A stretch of 64,000 nt of DNA from Bombyx mori (GCF_030269925.1 NC_085110.1:3472001-3536000); one strand, 5' to 3'; positions 1 through 10,002 are shown, counted from the stretch's first letter. The notes: generated by a model from the letters alone, not told the origin. Numbers and translations: made by a program.

Positions 1-40
1 ATATAGCCTCTCAAGGCTATCAGCATAGGTAGAAAAAAAT
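1..40 (+). repeat. LINE family B, extreme 3' end (cut by window edge)
   Basis: The window opens inside the terminal segment shared by all family B copies: a GATAGCC/GGCTATC-type hairpin (AGCCTCTCAAGGCTATCAGC), then TAGGTAG and an A-run. The rest of the copy lies outside the window. Confidence 0.7.
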
Positions 41-349
41 CGTTTTAAATCTCTTGACAATTAAAACTCATTGAAACGTTGTCCTATCCATCATCACAGA
101 AGCATTGTTCACATGTTCGTCCATATAAGTCTGCGCCCCAATCCGTATTAGTCCACAACAGACACGCCTTACCTACGGCAGGCAGGTGCATTAGTGAAAT
201 TGGAAGCCTGCAGCGTTACCTAACGAGAACGGTATGAAAAGCATTAAATTAACAACATAGAGTAGTGAAAAGCTTAGGGATAAATTCGAATCGAATTATT
301 TAATGTTCACTGTTCACGGGGATGGGATGTCAGCGTATCAGCGTAACAC

Positions 350-559
350 GATTTAACCCTCAGATAGCCCACTGAGTTTTTCGCGGGATCTTCTCAGTGG
401 GTCGTGTTTCCGATCCGGTGGTAGATTCTGCGAAGTACGGCTCTTACTAGGGTTCGTGTTAGCAGCGTCGCCAGGTTCGAGCCCCGTGAGCTCACCTACC
501 AGTTAAGGCTACGCTGATATAGCCTCCCAAGGCTATCAGCTTAGGTAGGGAAAAAAAAT
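350..559 (+). mobile_element. 5'-truncated LINE family B 3' end
   Basis: It matches the common 3' module of family B: GCCCACTGAG core, GGATCTTCTCAGTGGGTCG, GATCCGGTGGTAGATTCTGC, CCCCGTGAGCTCACCTA, then the short terminal hairpin and an A-run. No coding part is left. I see no clear target-site duplication. Confidence 0.75.
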
Positions 560-758
560 CACGAGTAATGGAAGACGATGAGTTTTTTGTAAGTTCTAAC
601 ACAAACTGTACGAGTTAGTTTCTATCGATGCTCGTCGAAAACTTGCAGGGTCCAATTTCCATGCGAGCTTAAGCGATTATAACATTTGAAACAATTGAAT
701 TCCAATATCCGAAACCTTCGTCCAATAATAATAATAATAACAGTCTTCTTCTTCTTTG

Positions 759-1197
759 TTTTTTTTATTTTTTTTATTGCTTAGATGGGTGGACGAGCTC
801 ACAGCCCCCCTGGTGTTAAGTTGTTACTGGAGCCCGTAGACATCTACGACGTAAATGCGCCACTCACCTTGAGATAAGTTCTAAGGTCTCAGTATAGTTA
901 CAACGGCTGCCCCACCCTTCAAACCGAAACGCATTACTACTTCACGGCAGAAATAGGCAGGGTGGTGGTACCTACCCGTGCAGACTCACAAGAGGTCCTA
1001 CCACCATTTATTACGAAAATTATAATTTTGCGGGTTTGATTCTTATTACACGATGTTATTCCTTCACCGTGGAAGTCGATCATTTGTGGAGTACGTTTTT
1101 CATTAGAAAAAAAAATACCTGCCTGGGATTCGAACACCGGTGCATCGCTCAATACGAATGCTCCGGACGTCTTTATCCTTTAGGCCACGACGACTTG
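759..1197 (-). mobile_element. Bm1-type SINE, full length
   Basis: On the minus strand a tRNA-like head (GTGGCCTAA... and GGTGTTCGAATCCCAG, a Pol III B box) is followed by the conserved body (GGTAGGACCTCTTGTGAG, TGCCTATTTCTGCCGTGAAG, CTCAAGGTGAGTGGCGC) and an A-rich tail after CATCTAAGCAATAAA. Retroposed by LINE machinery; it codes for nothing. Short ORFs inside it are not genes. Confidence 0.88.
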
Positions 1198-1830
1198 TCT
1201 CTGTCTCCTTATCCCAGTAGGTGGGGTCGGCACAGCGAATTTTTGTATTCCATTCTCTTCTATCAGCTGTCATCTCAACAAAGTAGAGAATACAATGTTT
1301 TTGTTAAAAAGTTTTTTTTCGAAATCTTGGTCTCCAAGTGTATCGTTTCTATGTCCATTGTACTTACTACCCGCACAAAAGCCTCCACTTAAGCATTTAA
1401 ACGAGCCCTCGATATTAACTTCTGTGAACATTTTACTACTTCTGCTTAGTTATACACAAAGCTTGTTCGGATTCTTTATCGTCAATAAATAAAGAAATCT
1501 CATTGCTCAATGATTTTATCAAATCAATACGATAATTAAATCGATATCGTTAAATAATAAGAACAAATCATTCGATAGTTCGACCCTTAAATACCTTTGT
1601 GTCAAGGCCTGATCCTTAATCAACAGCTATACCACTATGTGATAAGGGAACGCTTGACCTATTTCTACTACGTATGTAGCATAGGCGCCCTTAGTTATTT
1701 CCGACCTGATTCCCTAATTCCTAAGTCCTTGTATATCCTACTTGAGGGAGTGGAAGCATTGATGCATTTGAAAATTCAATTCTGTCTAACCGTGGGGAGC
1801 CCGGCCAGTGTCTTTTGCAGTTGAGCATAC
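1198..1830. other. no feature recognised
   Basis: AT-rich DNA between a SINE and a solo LTR. Short open frames occur but none has a recognisable motif. Confidence 0.5.
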
Positions 1831-2473
1831 TGTTACGCCGGTAAGAGTAACGCCATCTATCGCCGAATAGTTAAACGAATATCGAAGGATTTAGTAGCAC
1901 CTAGAACGCTCAAGAAGTACAATGCCATCTATTGTCAGATATCGGAAACATAATACTAGAGATGTGTGGAGTATTCTCGATAATTGGTCACTGTTCTCGT
2001 CGAACCAGTCGCTTGCGACGAAGGGCTCGACGAGTAAATTAACCTTCAGACACAGCCCACTGAGTTTCTCGCCGAATCTTCTCAGTGGGTCGCGTTTCCG
2101 ATCCGGTGATAGATTCTGCGAAGCACGGCTCTTGCTATGGCTCGTATTAGCAACGTCGTCAGATTTGAGCCCCGTGAGCTCACCTACTAGTTAAGGTTCC
2201 GCTGATATAGCCTCTCAAGGCTATCAGCTTAGGTAGCAAAAAAATTTCGATAATTCTGGGGATGTGATATCGACTATAAAAGCGTTGCAGAGATGGCACG
2301 CAGTCAGTCAGTAATCGCAACTACTCGAAGTGAAACAGCGAACGGACCACTTGAAGTGAAGCGGAAGAAGCGAATTGAGAGTTTTAAAGTGTTTAAGTGT
2401 TCTAAGTGTTGAATACAGTTGTTAGTTGTACTTTGGTGGAATTTTTATTTATCCCGAACCCCAGCGCGTAACA
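1831..2473 (+). mobile_element. solo LTR (Gypsy-like), split by a nested LINE
   Basis: The unit starts TGTTACGCC and ends GCGTAACA, an inverted TGTTAC/GTAACA terminus, and is flanked by the 4-bp duplication ATAC (1827-1830 and 2474-2477). No internal retroelement region is present, so it is a solo LTR left by LTR-LTR recombination. A second copy at 58485-58841 shows what it looked like before the LINE at 1986-2246 entered. The 4-bp duplication and termini fit Gypsy/Ty3-type elements; the exact family is not known to me. Confidence 0.82.
1986..2246 (+). mobile_element. LINE family B fragment nested in the solo LTR
   Basis: 5'-truncated copy that begins in the coding C-terminus (GTCGAACC... 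followed by the arginine-rich tail codons), then carries the 3' module and a short A-run. It is bounded by the 9-bp duplication TCGATAATT (1977-1985 and 2247-2255). Removing it joins LTR sequence that matches the LTR at 58485-58841. Confidence 0.88.
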
Positions 2474-2477
2474 ATAC

Positions 2478-3607
2478 ATCATACTCGCCTGTGAATGAGC
2501 ATCGTCGTTTATAGCGTCAGCAATGTCACATCCAAGTTACGGCCTATCGCCAAGGAATACTTGAACCTCTTTGAATTACATGACATACACCCGAAGCTTA
2601 TTTACCTATCCGTCCAAGGCAATTAAAAAATATAGAGACATATTGCGATGATCAGCTGATGCAAATTTTGACACGTTTGATAATTCAGTGCAGTTTCCAT
2701 TAACGTTCTGTCGTTGGATTAGTCGCCGGCGATTACTGCTCTTTACAATACGCAACTTAATTAATATTAAATATAATGTAAATAAGGTGATTGAACTAGT
2801 AAAAAACATAAAATTATTTTATCTTTTAAACGCGTAGGTACGTAGCCAATATTGCAATAATAATGGGCTTTGGTGAATTTCTACTTAATATTTATTTGAA
2901 TTACATGAACAAATAAACTGAACTAACCTTTCGTTGATAATTGCATCATTTGACCAATGTAGTGGACCAATTTGGCTATTCTTAAAAAGTTGTAAATAGT
3001 CAAAGTGAAAACTGACAAGAGTACATTCTGTTGAATGGTATACCTACTTTTAAATAATCATACATATCAACACTTTAACATAGAATTCAACACTCAATCC
3101 CATATTTTGAAAAAACAAAGAAACAAGAATTTGTAGGTTGGTAACACCGAAAATCAATCAATTTCAATCAACAAGTATGCGAACGTACGTATGTATCTAC
3201 ATGGTCCGCTGCTATTACGTGTGGGAGTACAGAACGAAGTGCCTGGATGTAATTTAATTATGAACTACATAGCATCTCCGGGGTTTACGGTGCAGAGATA
3301 TTTTCAAATTATCCAATTTATAGTAGTTTCGTGTTATTTTCCCTTTGCCTGGACATTTAAGCAGTGTGTAGATATTTTGAGTTTTGAGGTTATGTTCAAA
3401 TGTCAACCACAAGCCCTCCAAACCAAAAACAGATATGGGTTTTATGACTGTTAGTTTCGACTTCCAAAGAAAAGGATAGTTCTGAAGTTTTCTATGCGTT
3501 TTATACTTGAAGGATATTTTAATTAATGCTGGGGTCAACATTCGCCCAAATTAAAAAAGATTAAACTCTTTATTATGTACGATGTTCGTGTTACCGAATA
3601 TCTATGA
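2478..3607. other. no feature recognised
   Basis: About 1.1 kb of AT-rich unique-looking DNA. The longest open frames (about 90 codons, overlapping on both strands near 3190-3540) show no domain and look like chance. Confidence 0.5.
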
Positions 3608-3725
3608 TTTTTTTTTGTATTGCCCTTGTAGGCAGACAAGCATATGGCCCACCTGATGGTGAATGGTTACCGTCGCCCATGGAATTCAGCAATGCCAGGG
3701 GCAGAGCCAAGCCGCTGCCTACCGC
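3608..3725 (-). repeat. family C LINE-like 3' end
   Basis: In minus orientation it ends in an A-run; the diagnostic block on the plus strand is T-run, ATTGCCCTTGTAGGCAGAC, GGCCCACCTGATGGTGA, CCGTCGCCCATGGA, GCAGAGCCAAGCCGCTGCC. The same block recurs at 10731, 11731, 25781 and, decayed, at 33148 and 58086. It is a widespread moth 3'-end family; I cannot say which LINE it belongs to. Confidence 0.75.
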
Positions 3726-3844
3726 AAAATAGGCTTCTTCAAATGAAATTCATGTTAGAAAATCTCAGACCTACCGTATTTGATTTTTATGTGTAAATTG
3801 AATATTTTGTCCGCATTTTTTGTTTATATTAATACTATCGATTG

Positions 3845-4100
3845 AAGTGGTCTTGGATAAAAAGGATAAGGCATCCATCCACCCGGTGTATTCGTATCGA
3901 GCGATGAGGCAATGGTGATGTTCAAATCTCGCAAGCAGGCATCAATTTTTACTAATGAAATTACAAAGTTACGACATCCACGCTGAAAGAAATATCGTAT
4001 TGATTTTTATTACACGATGTTATTCCTTCACCGTGGAGGTCAATCGTGAACATTTGTTAAATACGTATTTCATAAGAAAAATTGTCCACGACGACTTTAA
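3845..4100. repeat. two decayed Bm1 heads, facing each other
   Basis: 3845-4005 resembles a mutated plus-strand Bm1 head (GTGGTCTTGGATAAAAAGGATAAG, GATGTTCAAATCTC). 4010-4100 matches the minus-strand piece with TTATTACACGATGTTATTCC and CTTCACCGTGGAGG. Both lack the body and tail. Confidence 0.6.
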
Positions 4101-4191
4101 CTTAATAAGAAAAAAACCACCATATACGAATCTCTAAGTAGTTATATCAAAAGCAAATTCGTTTTTTTTTATGTCTCCCAGAAGGTAAGTA

Positions 4192-4430
4192 TTTTTTTAT
4201 TGCTTAGATGGGTGGACGAGCTCACAGCCCACCTGGTGTTAATTGGTTACTGGAGCCCATAGACATCTACAACGTAAATGCGCCACCCACCTTGAGATAT
4301 AAGTTCTAAGGTCTATATTTACAACGGCTGCCCCACCCTACAAACCGAAACGCATTACTGCTTCACGGCAGAAATAGGCAGAGCGGTGGTACCTACCCGC
4401 GCGGACTCACAAGAGGTCCTATCACCAGTA
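4192..4430 (-). mobile_element. Bm1 SINE, head missing (left arm of inverted pair)
   Basis: Body and A-tail only, ending at ACCAGTA where the body normally starts. It lies next to the plus-strand copy at 4448, so the two bodies form an inverted repeat of about 240 bp. Confidence 0.85.
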
Positions 4431-4447
4431 GTTATTGGAAGTACGAA

Positions 4448-4684
4448 GTCGTCGTGGCCTAACGGATAAGACGTCCGATGCATTCGTGTTGACGATGCAC
4501 CGGTGTTCGAATCTCAGGCGGGTACCAACTTTTCTAATGAAATACGTACTCAACAAATGTTCACGATTGACTTCCACGGTGAAGGAATAACATCGTGAAA
4601 TAAAAATGAAACCCACAAAAATTATAATTTGCGTAAATACTAGTGGTAGGACCTCTTGTGAGTCCGCGCGGGTGGGTACCACCA

Positions 4685-4740
<56 letters not shown>

Positions 4741-4984
4741 CGGGTAGAGGGCTGTACCTCCTACGAGGTCCCCACCACCCTGCCTATTTCTGCCGTGAAG
4801 CAGTAATGTGTTTCGGTTTAAAGGGTGGGGCAGCCGTTGTAACTATACTTGAGACCTTAGAACGTGTATCTCAAGGTGGGTGGCGCATTTACGTTGCGAA
4901 TGTCTCTGGGCTCCAGTAACCACTTAACACCAGGTGGGCTGTGAGCTCGTCCACTCATCTAAGCAATAAAAATAAAAAATAAAG
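4448..4984 (+). mobile_element. Bm1 SINE, full length, with poly(T) insertion
   Basis: Complete tRNA-like head (GTCGTCGTGGCCTAACGGAT, GTGTTCGAATCTC), body and A-tail. The body is interrupted at 4688-4770 by 53 T and 30 further bases. It is the right arm of the inverted pair with 4192-4430. Confidence 0.88.
4688..4770 (-). repeat. 53-nt poly(T) plus 30-nt orphan inserted in Bm1
   Basis: Read on the minus strand this is 30 nt of non-SINE sequence followed by a 53-nt A-run. The SINE sequence CCACCACCC occurs on both sides (4679-4687, 4772-4780), as expected of a target-site duplication. This is the form of a tiny 3'-end retroposition. The length of the T-run may be affected by assembly. Confidence 0.65.
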
Positions 4985-5019
4985 AATTCATAAACGACGT
5001 AAAAGCGACGTTGAGTAGT

Positions 5020-5110
5020 GAGTTATAAATCTCAGCTTTACAGTACAACGACTGCTCCACCCTTCAAACTGAAACGCATTAACTGCTTCACGACCGAAAA
5101 ACACAGGGGT
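5020..5110 (-). repeat. decayed Bm1 body fragment
   Basis: It keeps CTGCTCCACCCTTCAAAC, GAAACGCATTAACTGCTTCA and diverged flanks. No head or tail. Confidence 0.6.
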
Positions 5111-5241
5111 TGTAGTAAATAAAAATAAATAATAGTTTGAAAAAAACTAACAAAATACGCTTTTATAGAAAATCCAACTAAAAAATATAAAATAAATTTG
5201 TATTAAAAATAGTGTAACAAAAAATGATTTTATTATAAAAT

Positions 5242-5251
5242 AACTGCCTGC
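5242..5251. repeat. target-site duplication, left copy (full-length LINE)
   Basis: AACTGCCTGC here is repeated at 10194-10203; one further T may belong to it. It lies at the poly(T) side of the element. Confidence 0.9.
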
Positions 5252-5499
5252 TTTTTTTTTTTTTTTTTTTTATGATTGAAGGATTACTGGTGGCCCGGAG
5301 GCCTTTCCAGTTTCACCAGGACAGGTGGGCGAGCAAAGGCTCAGCCAGGAGGGGTGGGATTTGCTAACAGCTACCCGAGCGCCTCCGAAAGAGACCTAAC
5401 AACTCAAGAGTAGCTGCTTCGCGAATGAATCTACTACCGGATCGGAATCGCGACCCGCTGAGAAGATCCGGCGAGAAACTCAGCGAGCTGATTCATGGG

Positions 5500-8376
5500 T
5501 TAGGTTGCACGGCGAACTCTTTGTCGAGTTCGACGAGTACGGTTACCGAGGTCCCTAAGCCTGCTCCTAGAGCTGAAGGCGTCTAGTGCAAAGGTTATTG
5601 GATCTGATGGATCCGTAAGGACGTGTCTAGGGCGTCGACGGTGACTGGCTCCTGCATGATCAGGATTCGGGGAGTAGTCAGCGGCGGCTACGATAAGGCG
5701 ATTATCATGACGCATAGCCTTATCGAAGTACCGTTCCGACGCTGACTTCATGTATTTCTGTATAGATTCGAGGCCCAGGTCGTCGTGTAGGTCAACGTTC
5801 CTCACGAACCACGGAGCTCCGACGGCTAACCTGCAAAAGCGGGATTGTAGAGATTGAAGGGTGTCTATGTGTGTGCGGGCCGCGTGAGCGAACACCACAC
5901 TCGCGTAAGTCATGACGGGCCTTATGCAAGTTTTGTAAAGTGTCACCTTGTTCCGAAGGGACATTTTACTCCGCTTACAGATCATGGGGTAGAGTCTACC
6001 GAGAATAAACGCGGCACGGTCACGGACTGATTTTATATGCGGGCGGAATGTCATCGATGCATCCAGGGTAACGCCCAGGTACTTGACCTTCCTGGCCCAG
6101 GGTATGGATTGACTAAAGAGAGTAATCGGGGGTGTGAGATTCCTCCTCCTAATACGGGAGGAAATCCGTGTAGAGCTTCCCCTCTGAAATAGCACCGCAG
6201 TACTTTTCGCTGGGTTGATGTCTATGCGCCATTTTCGGAACCACTGTCCTAGGACTAGGGCTGCGCTCTGAAGCTTCTTCGCGATTAGGGACTTATTTCT
6301 ACTAGAATAGTAAACAGTCGTGTCGTCGGCGAATAAAGCTAAATGGGTCGGCGGCGACCGAGGAATATCGTTAACGAATAAGCTAAATAGGAGGGGTGAG
6401 AGGACAGAGCCTTGCGGGACTCCAGCTGTAAGAGGTCGTGGGGAGGAGCGGGTTCCCTCGACTCGATATCGAAAAGAGCGGCTCGACAAGAAGTCCCGTA
6501 TGATGAGCACGAGACTATCCGGCACACCCATGTTGAATAGTTTGAAAATCAAACCGTTGTGCCAGACTTTGTCGAACGCTTTTGCGACGTCGAAGAAGAG
6601 AGCTCCCGTGTATAACGGTTTTGGTCGATTAAGCCCCACAAGAATGTGCTCCGTGAGGCGGTGCACCTGTTGAACGCATGAGTGATTTGTACGGAATCCG
6701 AATTGTTCATCGATGAGAATGCCCTTGGATGAGACGAAGTCTCTGAGGCGTTTGTAGAGCAGACGCTCATACAGTTTGCCTAGAGACATGAGGAGGCTGA
6801 TCGGGCGGTAGCTCGTCGGATGATTTTTTGGTTTACCGGGTTTATGTATGCCGATAACGTCCGCTTCTTTCCACACCGCGGGAAAGATACAGTTCGCCAT
6901 AGCGGCATTGAAAATAGATGCCAACATCACGATGAGTTGGACGGGTAGAAGTTTAATAACGCGGTTGGATATACCGTCGGAACCGGGAGCCTTGCGAGGA
7001 CGTAGGTCTTTGATCAAGTCTTTAACTTCCATCGGGGTGACAGGTGGTAACGCATCCGAGGGTGGCAAGGAGGCTCTGCGTTCTACCTCACTGTCTACTA
7101 ATTCTACATGAACAGGGTCCACGGATTGAGTGCTGGGCGTGCACTGGGTTTGCAATGTATCGGCCAGCAGCTCTGCTTTTTCGTCATCATCGAACGCCGT
7201 GAGTCGGCCTGAGGGGCCTACGAGGGGGGGCATAGTTACTACCGTATTCGATTTCAGAGTACGAGCTAAGCGGTAGTAAGACCTTTGGGAGGGCGCGAGT
7301 CCTTCTAAGAAATCAGACCATCTAGCATCTCGGACTTCGGCGATGCGAGACTTTACGTCGCGTTGTAGGGCACGCATTCGAATACGATTTTCCGCGGTAG
7401 GATACCTGTCGTAGGCGCGTATCGAAGCGTTCTTAGCTCTAAGGAGTTCCCTAATATCGTCGGACAATTTAAAGCGGTGAAGGAAGTCCTCCGCTACAAC
7501 TTGTTTCGATGATCTATCTAATGTCGAGGTGATGTGTGACGTTAAGATGTCTATGGCTTCAGCGGTATCCTGAGGAGACGGGGTAGAGTCCGGGTTAAGC
7601 GGGAGCGATGGTGGATCAGATTCAGCCAGGCTGATGCCCAGCGTGTGCCAATCAACCACAGTCCTCGTGACGGGAACGGAATCGGGAGCGCGACCGAGCT
7701 TCATAACGACGGGACGGTGGTCTGAATCTAACTCTGAAACTACTTCGATCGAGTGTAAGCGCAGAGTTACGTTTTTTAATAACGCTATGTCGAGTATATC
7801 CGGGCGATGCGCGATATTTAGCGGGTAGTGAGTCGGGGTTAGCGGAGCGACGATATCGAAGGAGAGATCATCGACTAACGCATCAAGCCGCCTGCCATTC
7901 GGGGTTGTGGTGTGTGAGTTCCATCTGATGTGTTTACAATTTAGGTCGCCCGCCAGAATGACAGAGCTCCCCATGCCGAGCAGCGCCTCGATATCACTGC
8001 TTAGAACGATCTTATCCGGTGGAAGATAAACGGACGCGATAACGATCGGCGCGTGTCCCGTCAGTGAGATTCGGCACACTGATACTTCGATATTAGCGAG
8101 CGCGGGAGGATCGAGCGGGACGCAATGCAGGGCTCTTCTATAGTAAATGACGGTACCACCACCACGAGCAGAGAGCCTGTCGTTCCTGACCATGTTATAG
8201 TTCGCGATTTTAGGGTCACGGCGCGCGGGCTTAAGTAGGGTCTCCTGCACTAAAAAGATATCAATTTGATGGTCACGCAAAAAGTCAGAAACCTGATCAC
8301 GTTGATTTGCGAGACCGTAAGCGTTAAAAAATCCTATCGTTACGGATAGGGGCTTTATTCTACTTATATACGCCAT
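5500..8376 (-). CDS. LINE ORF2: endonuclease and reverse transcriptase
   Basis: 958 residues, near the usual size for Jockey-type ORF2. An APE-like endonuclease occupies about residues 1-230: N18 in FFNAYG, E45 in LVQETL, then GDLNCKH, PDILDIAL and SDHRPV, so the expected catalytic residues are present. The reverse transcriptase spans about 430-800, with SYRPISLL, FDVAKAFDKVWH, GVPQGSVLSPLLF and the catalytic FADD (D684 and D685), then KYLGVTLD. The C-terminal part has WFVRNVDLHDDLGLES and an Arg-rich end (RTRRTRQRVRRAT). It nicks target DNA and copies element RNA from that nick. It begins 3 nt after the ORF1 stop. No frameshift or stop is seen; antisense open frames over it are shadows. Confidence 0.95.
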   Translation of the reverse strand: MAYISRIKPLSVTIGFFNAYGLANQRDQVSDFLRDHQIDIFLVQETLLKPARRDPKIANYNMVRNDRLSARGGGTVIYYRRALHCVPLDPPALANIEVSVCRISLTGHAPIVIASVYLPPDKIVLSSDIEALLGMGSSVILAGDLNCKHIRWNSHTTTPNGRRLDALVDDLSFDIVAPLTPTHYPLNIAHRPDILDIALLKNVTLRLHSIEVVSELDSDHRPVVMKLGRAPDSVPVTRTVVDWHTLGISLAESDPPSLPLNPDSTPSPQDTAEAIDILTSHITSTLDRSSKQVVAEDFLHRFKLSDDIRELLRAKNASIRAYDRYPTAENRIRMRALQRDVKSRIAEVRDARWSDFLEGLAPSQRSYYRLARTLKSNTVVTMPPLVGPSGRLTAFDDDEKAELLADTLQTQCTPSTQSVDPVHVELVDSEVERRASLPPSDALPPVTPMEVKDLIKDLRPRKAPGSDGISNRVIKLLPVQLIVMLASIFNAAMANCIFPAVWKEADVIGIHKPGKPKNHPTSYRPISLLMSLGKLYERLLYKRLRDFVSSKGILIDEQFGFRTNHSCVQQVHRLTEHILVGLNRPKPLYTGALFFDVAKAFDKVWHNGLIFKLFNMGVPDSLVLIIRDFLSSRSFRYRVEGTRSSPRPLTAGVPQGSVLSPLLFSLFVNDIPRSPPTHLALFADDTTVYYSSRNKSLIAKKLQSAALVLGQWFRKWRIDINPAKSTAVLFQRGSSTRISSRIRRRNLTPPITLFSQSIPWARKVKYLGVTLDASMTFRPHIKSVRDRAAFILGRLYPMICKRSKMSLRNKVTLYKTCIRPVMTYASVVFAHAARTHIDTLQSLQSRFCRLAVGAPWFVRNVDLHDDLGLESIQKYMKSASERYFDKAMRHDNRLIVAAADYSPNPDHAGASHRRRPRHVLTDPSDPITFALDAFSSRSRLRDLGNRTRRTRQRVRRAT

Positions 8377-8379
8377 TGA

Positions 8380-10002
8380 TTACCGGCGGAGTGAGGGGAG
8401 GACGTACGTATTTAATGACGCGTATACGTCGGCGTATTCCTGCACAACGGCGATAAAGTGTTGTGCAGTGGAGGCAGCGCGAATGGCGTCGCCCAAAGCG
8501 TTAACGCGCTCAAAGTTGATCGACTGAAAAAAGTCGATCGCTAAAGCGAGATTGTCGGACGCGGTCGGAGGGCAAGTCGCGGGAGAGGGACGAGTCGCGG
8601 GGGCGGGACGAATCGCGGAGGAGGGAGTTGTAGCCGTGTTCATGTACGGCAGCGGTTTCGCCCAAGCCGAGACACTGGGAACCGGCGCCGGAACGAACGC
8701 TGGCTTAGCCTGCGACACAGAGGGTGCCGAGGCTTTGATGTCTGGGCCGGAAGCTCGGAGGCGGTTTTGGCGGGCGACGCGGCGATTTATTTTCGGGGCT
8801 CGGGGGCATCCGCGGTAATTTGCGGGGTGACCCTGTGTTTGACACAGGACGCAGCTAGGCGGTTCCGTCGCGGTTTTTTGATCGCGAGTGCATAGGGCCG
8901 TGGCGTGATCGCCTAAGCACTTGACGCATCGGGGGCGCGCGTGACAGTTACGGGAAGAATGCCCGTATAATTGGCAGTTATGGCACTGGCTAGGTGTGCC
9001 TTTCTTGTGTGGGGTTTCGACTGCGATTCCGGAAAGGCTACAGACCGTTCGGATGTTAAATATTTGCTTACCCTCGGGGGTGGGCTGGAGGGCGACGAGA
9101 ACCATATTATATGGCTCCCTTCCGCGGCCTGTGTGCATGCGGTGTACGGAGTTAACCGGTAGGCCTTGTTCGAGAAGGTCGGCCTTGACGAGCTCGGCAT
9201 CCAACTCTTTAGGGATGCCACGTATAACGGCACGGAGTTCGCGCTCCTCCTGGAGCGTATACGTGTGGAAACTTATACGCTCCTTACGGAGGTAAGAAGA
9301 GAGGGCCCTATGGTCGTCGGATGTTCGAACCTTAATTTGAATGCCGTTCGCGAGGTTACGGGCATTCGTGAAATTGATATTTTTGGCCTTAAGGGCCAGG
9401 GAAACTCGTTCCCAAGCTGCCTTCTCTTGAAGGATTACCGGGGGAGGGGTCTGGGTTTTATTTTGTGCCACCGGACGCGGCGACGGAGTGGCACGGGCTG
9501 GAGGCGCAACGGGAGTCTGAGGGCGGGGGCGCGACGCGTTCGCGGCTTTGCTAATTTTAGCGGCCGCGGGAGCTCGAGACTCCGCGGCACGCTTCTTACC
9601 CTTGTGCACCAGGGTGAATCCATCCGTCGATGAGACGGGGGCGAGGTCGACCTCCATCTCCGAGTCAGAGTCGGAGGACGAGCAGGCGGGCGCAGGTGAC
9701 CTACGAGTAGGTGTTTTGGAGGGCGCGACGGAGGCCGCGGATGATCGCGCTGCTGGAATGGTGACCACGGCGGACGACGCAGCAGTTTTACTCGCCAGTA
9801 TAGGCGACGCGGGAACGGCAGGCACGACGGAGGCTGCGGTGCTCGATGCAGAAGCTTTGCACGCAGGTACAGGCGACGCAGGAGCAGCGAGCTCGGCGGA
9901 GTCCACGAGAGGGCTCGCGGTGTGATCGGCCTTGAAGGCCTGAAACTCGGAAGTGAGCTTTGGGTAGCGAAGCCGGAGAAATTCCGCAAATACAGCGTCC
10001 AT
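8380..10002 (-). CDS. LINE ORF1: gag-like RNA-binding protein
   Basis: 540 residues from the Met at 10002 (MDAVFAEFLRLRYPKL). An in-frame Met at 10179 exists, but the extra 59 residues look like translated leader, so I chose the later start. The first 200 residues are rich in Ala, Pro and Ser with an acidic patch (SSSDSDSEMEVD). The middle has a folded region before the knuckles (RGIPKELDAELVKADLLEQG), as in Jockey and other non-LTR gag proteins. Three zinc knuckles follow at about residues 340-399: CX2CX4HX4C, CX2CX3HX4C and CX2CX4HX6C. In this family the protein coats element RNA and may carry it to the nucleus. The stop is 3 nt before ORF2. The frame is intact. Confidence 0.92.
   Translation of the reverse strand: MDAVFAEFLRLRYPKLTSEFQAFKADHTASPLVDSAELAAPASPVPACKASASSTAASVVPAVPASPILASKTAASSAVVTIPAARSSAASVAPSKTPTRRSPAPACSSSDSDSEMEVDLAPVSSTDGFTLVHKGKKRAAESRAPAAAKISKAANASRPRPQTPVAPPARATPSPRPVAQNKTQTPPPVILQEKAAWERVSLALKAKNINFTNARNLANGIQIKVRTSDDHRALSSYLRKERISFHTYTLQEERELRAVIRGIPKELDAELVKADLLEQGLPVNSVHRMHTGRGREPYNMVLVALQPTPEGKQIFNIRTVCSLSGIAVETPHKKGTPSQCHNCQLYGHSSRNCHARPRCVKCLGDHATALCTRDQKTATEPPSCVLCQTQGHPANYRGCPRAPKINRRVARQNRLRASGPDIKASAPSVSQAKPAFVPAPVPSVSAWAKPLPYMNTATTPSSAIRPAPATRPSPATCPPTASDNLALAIDFFQSINFERVNALGDAIRAASTAQHFIAVVQEYADVYASLNTYVLPSLRR

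Noticed and set aside
1036..1392. 118-codon plus-strand open frame
   Set aside because: It is antisense to a full-length Bm1 SINE for most of its length.
3191..3541. Overlapping 87- and 95-codon frames on opposite strands
   Set aside because: No motif, no splice or codon signal; likely chance in AT-rich DNA.
4448..4520. tRNA gene suggested by box A and B matches in Bm1 heads
   Set aside because: The heads lack a foldable full cloverleaf and continue into the SINE body.
6320..6673. 117-codon frame and other plus-strand frames between 6300 and 9930
   Set aside because: They are antisense shadows of the LINE ORF1 and ORF2; no motif of their own.
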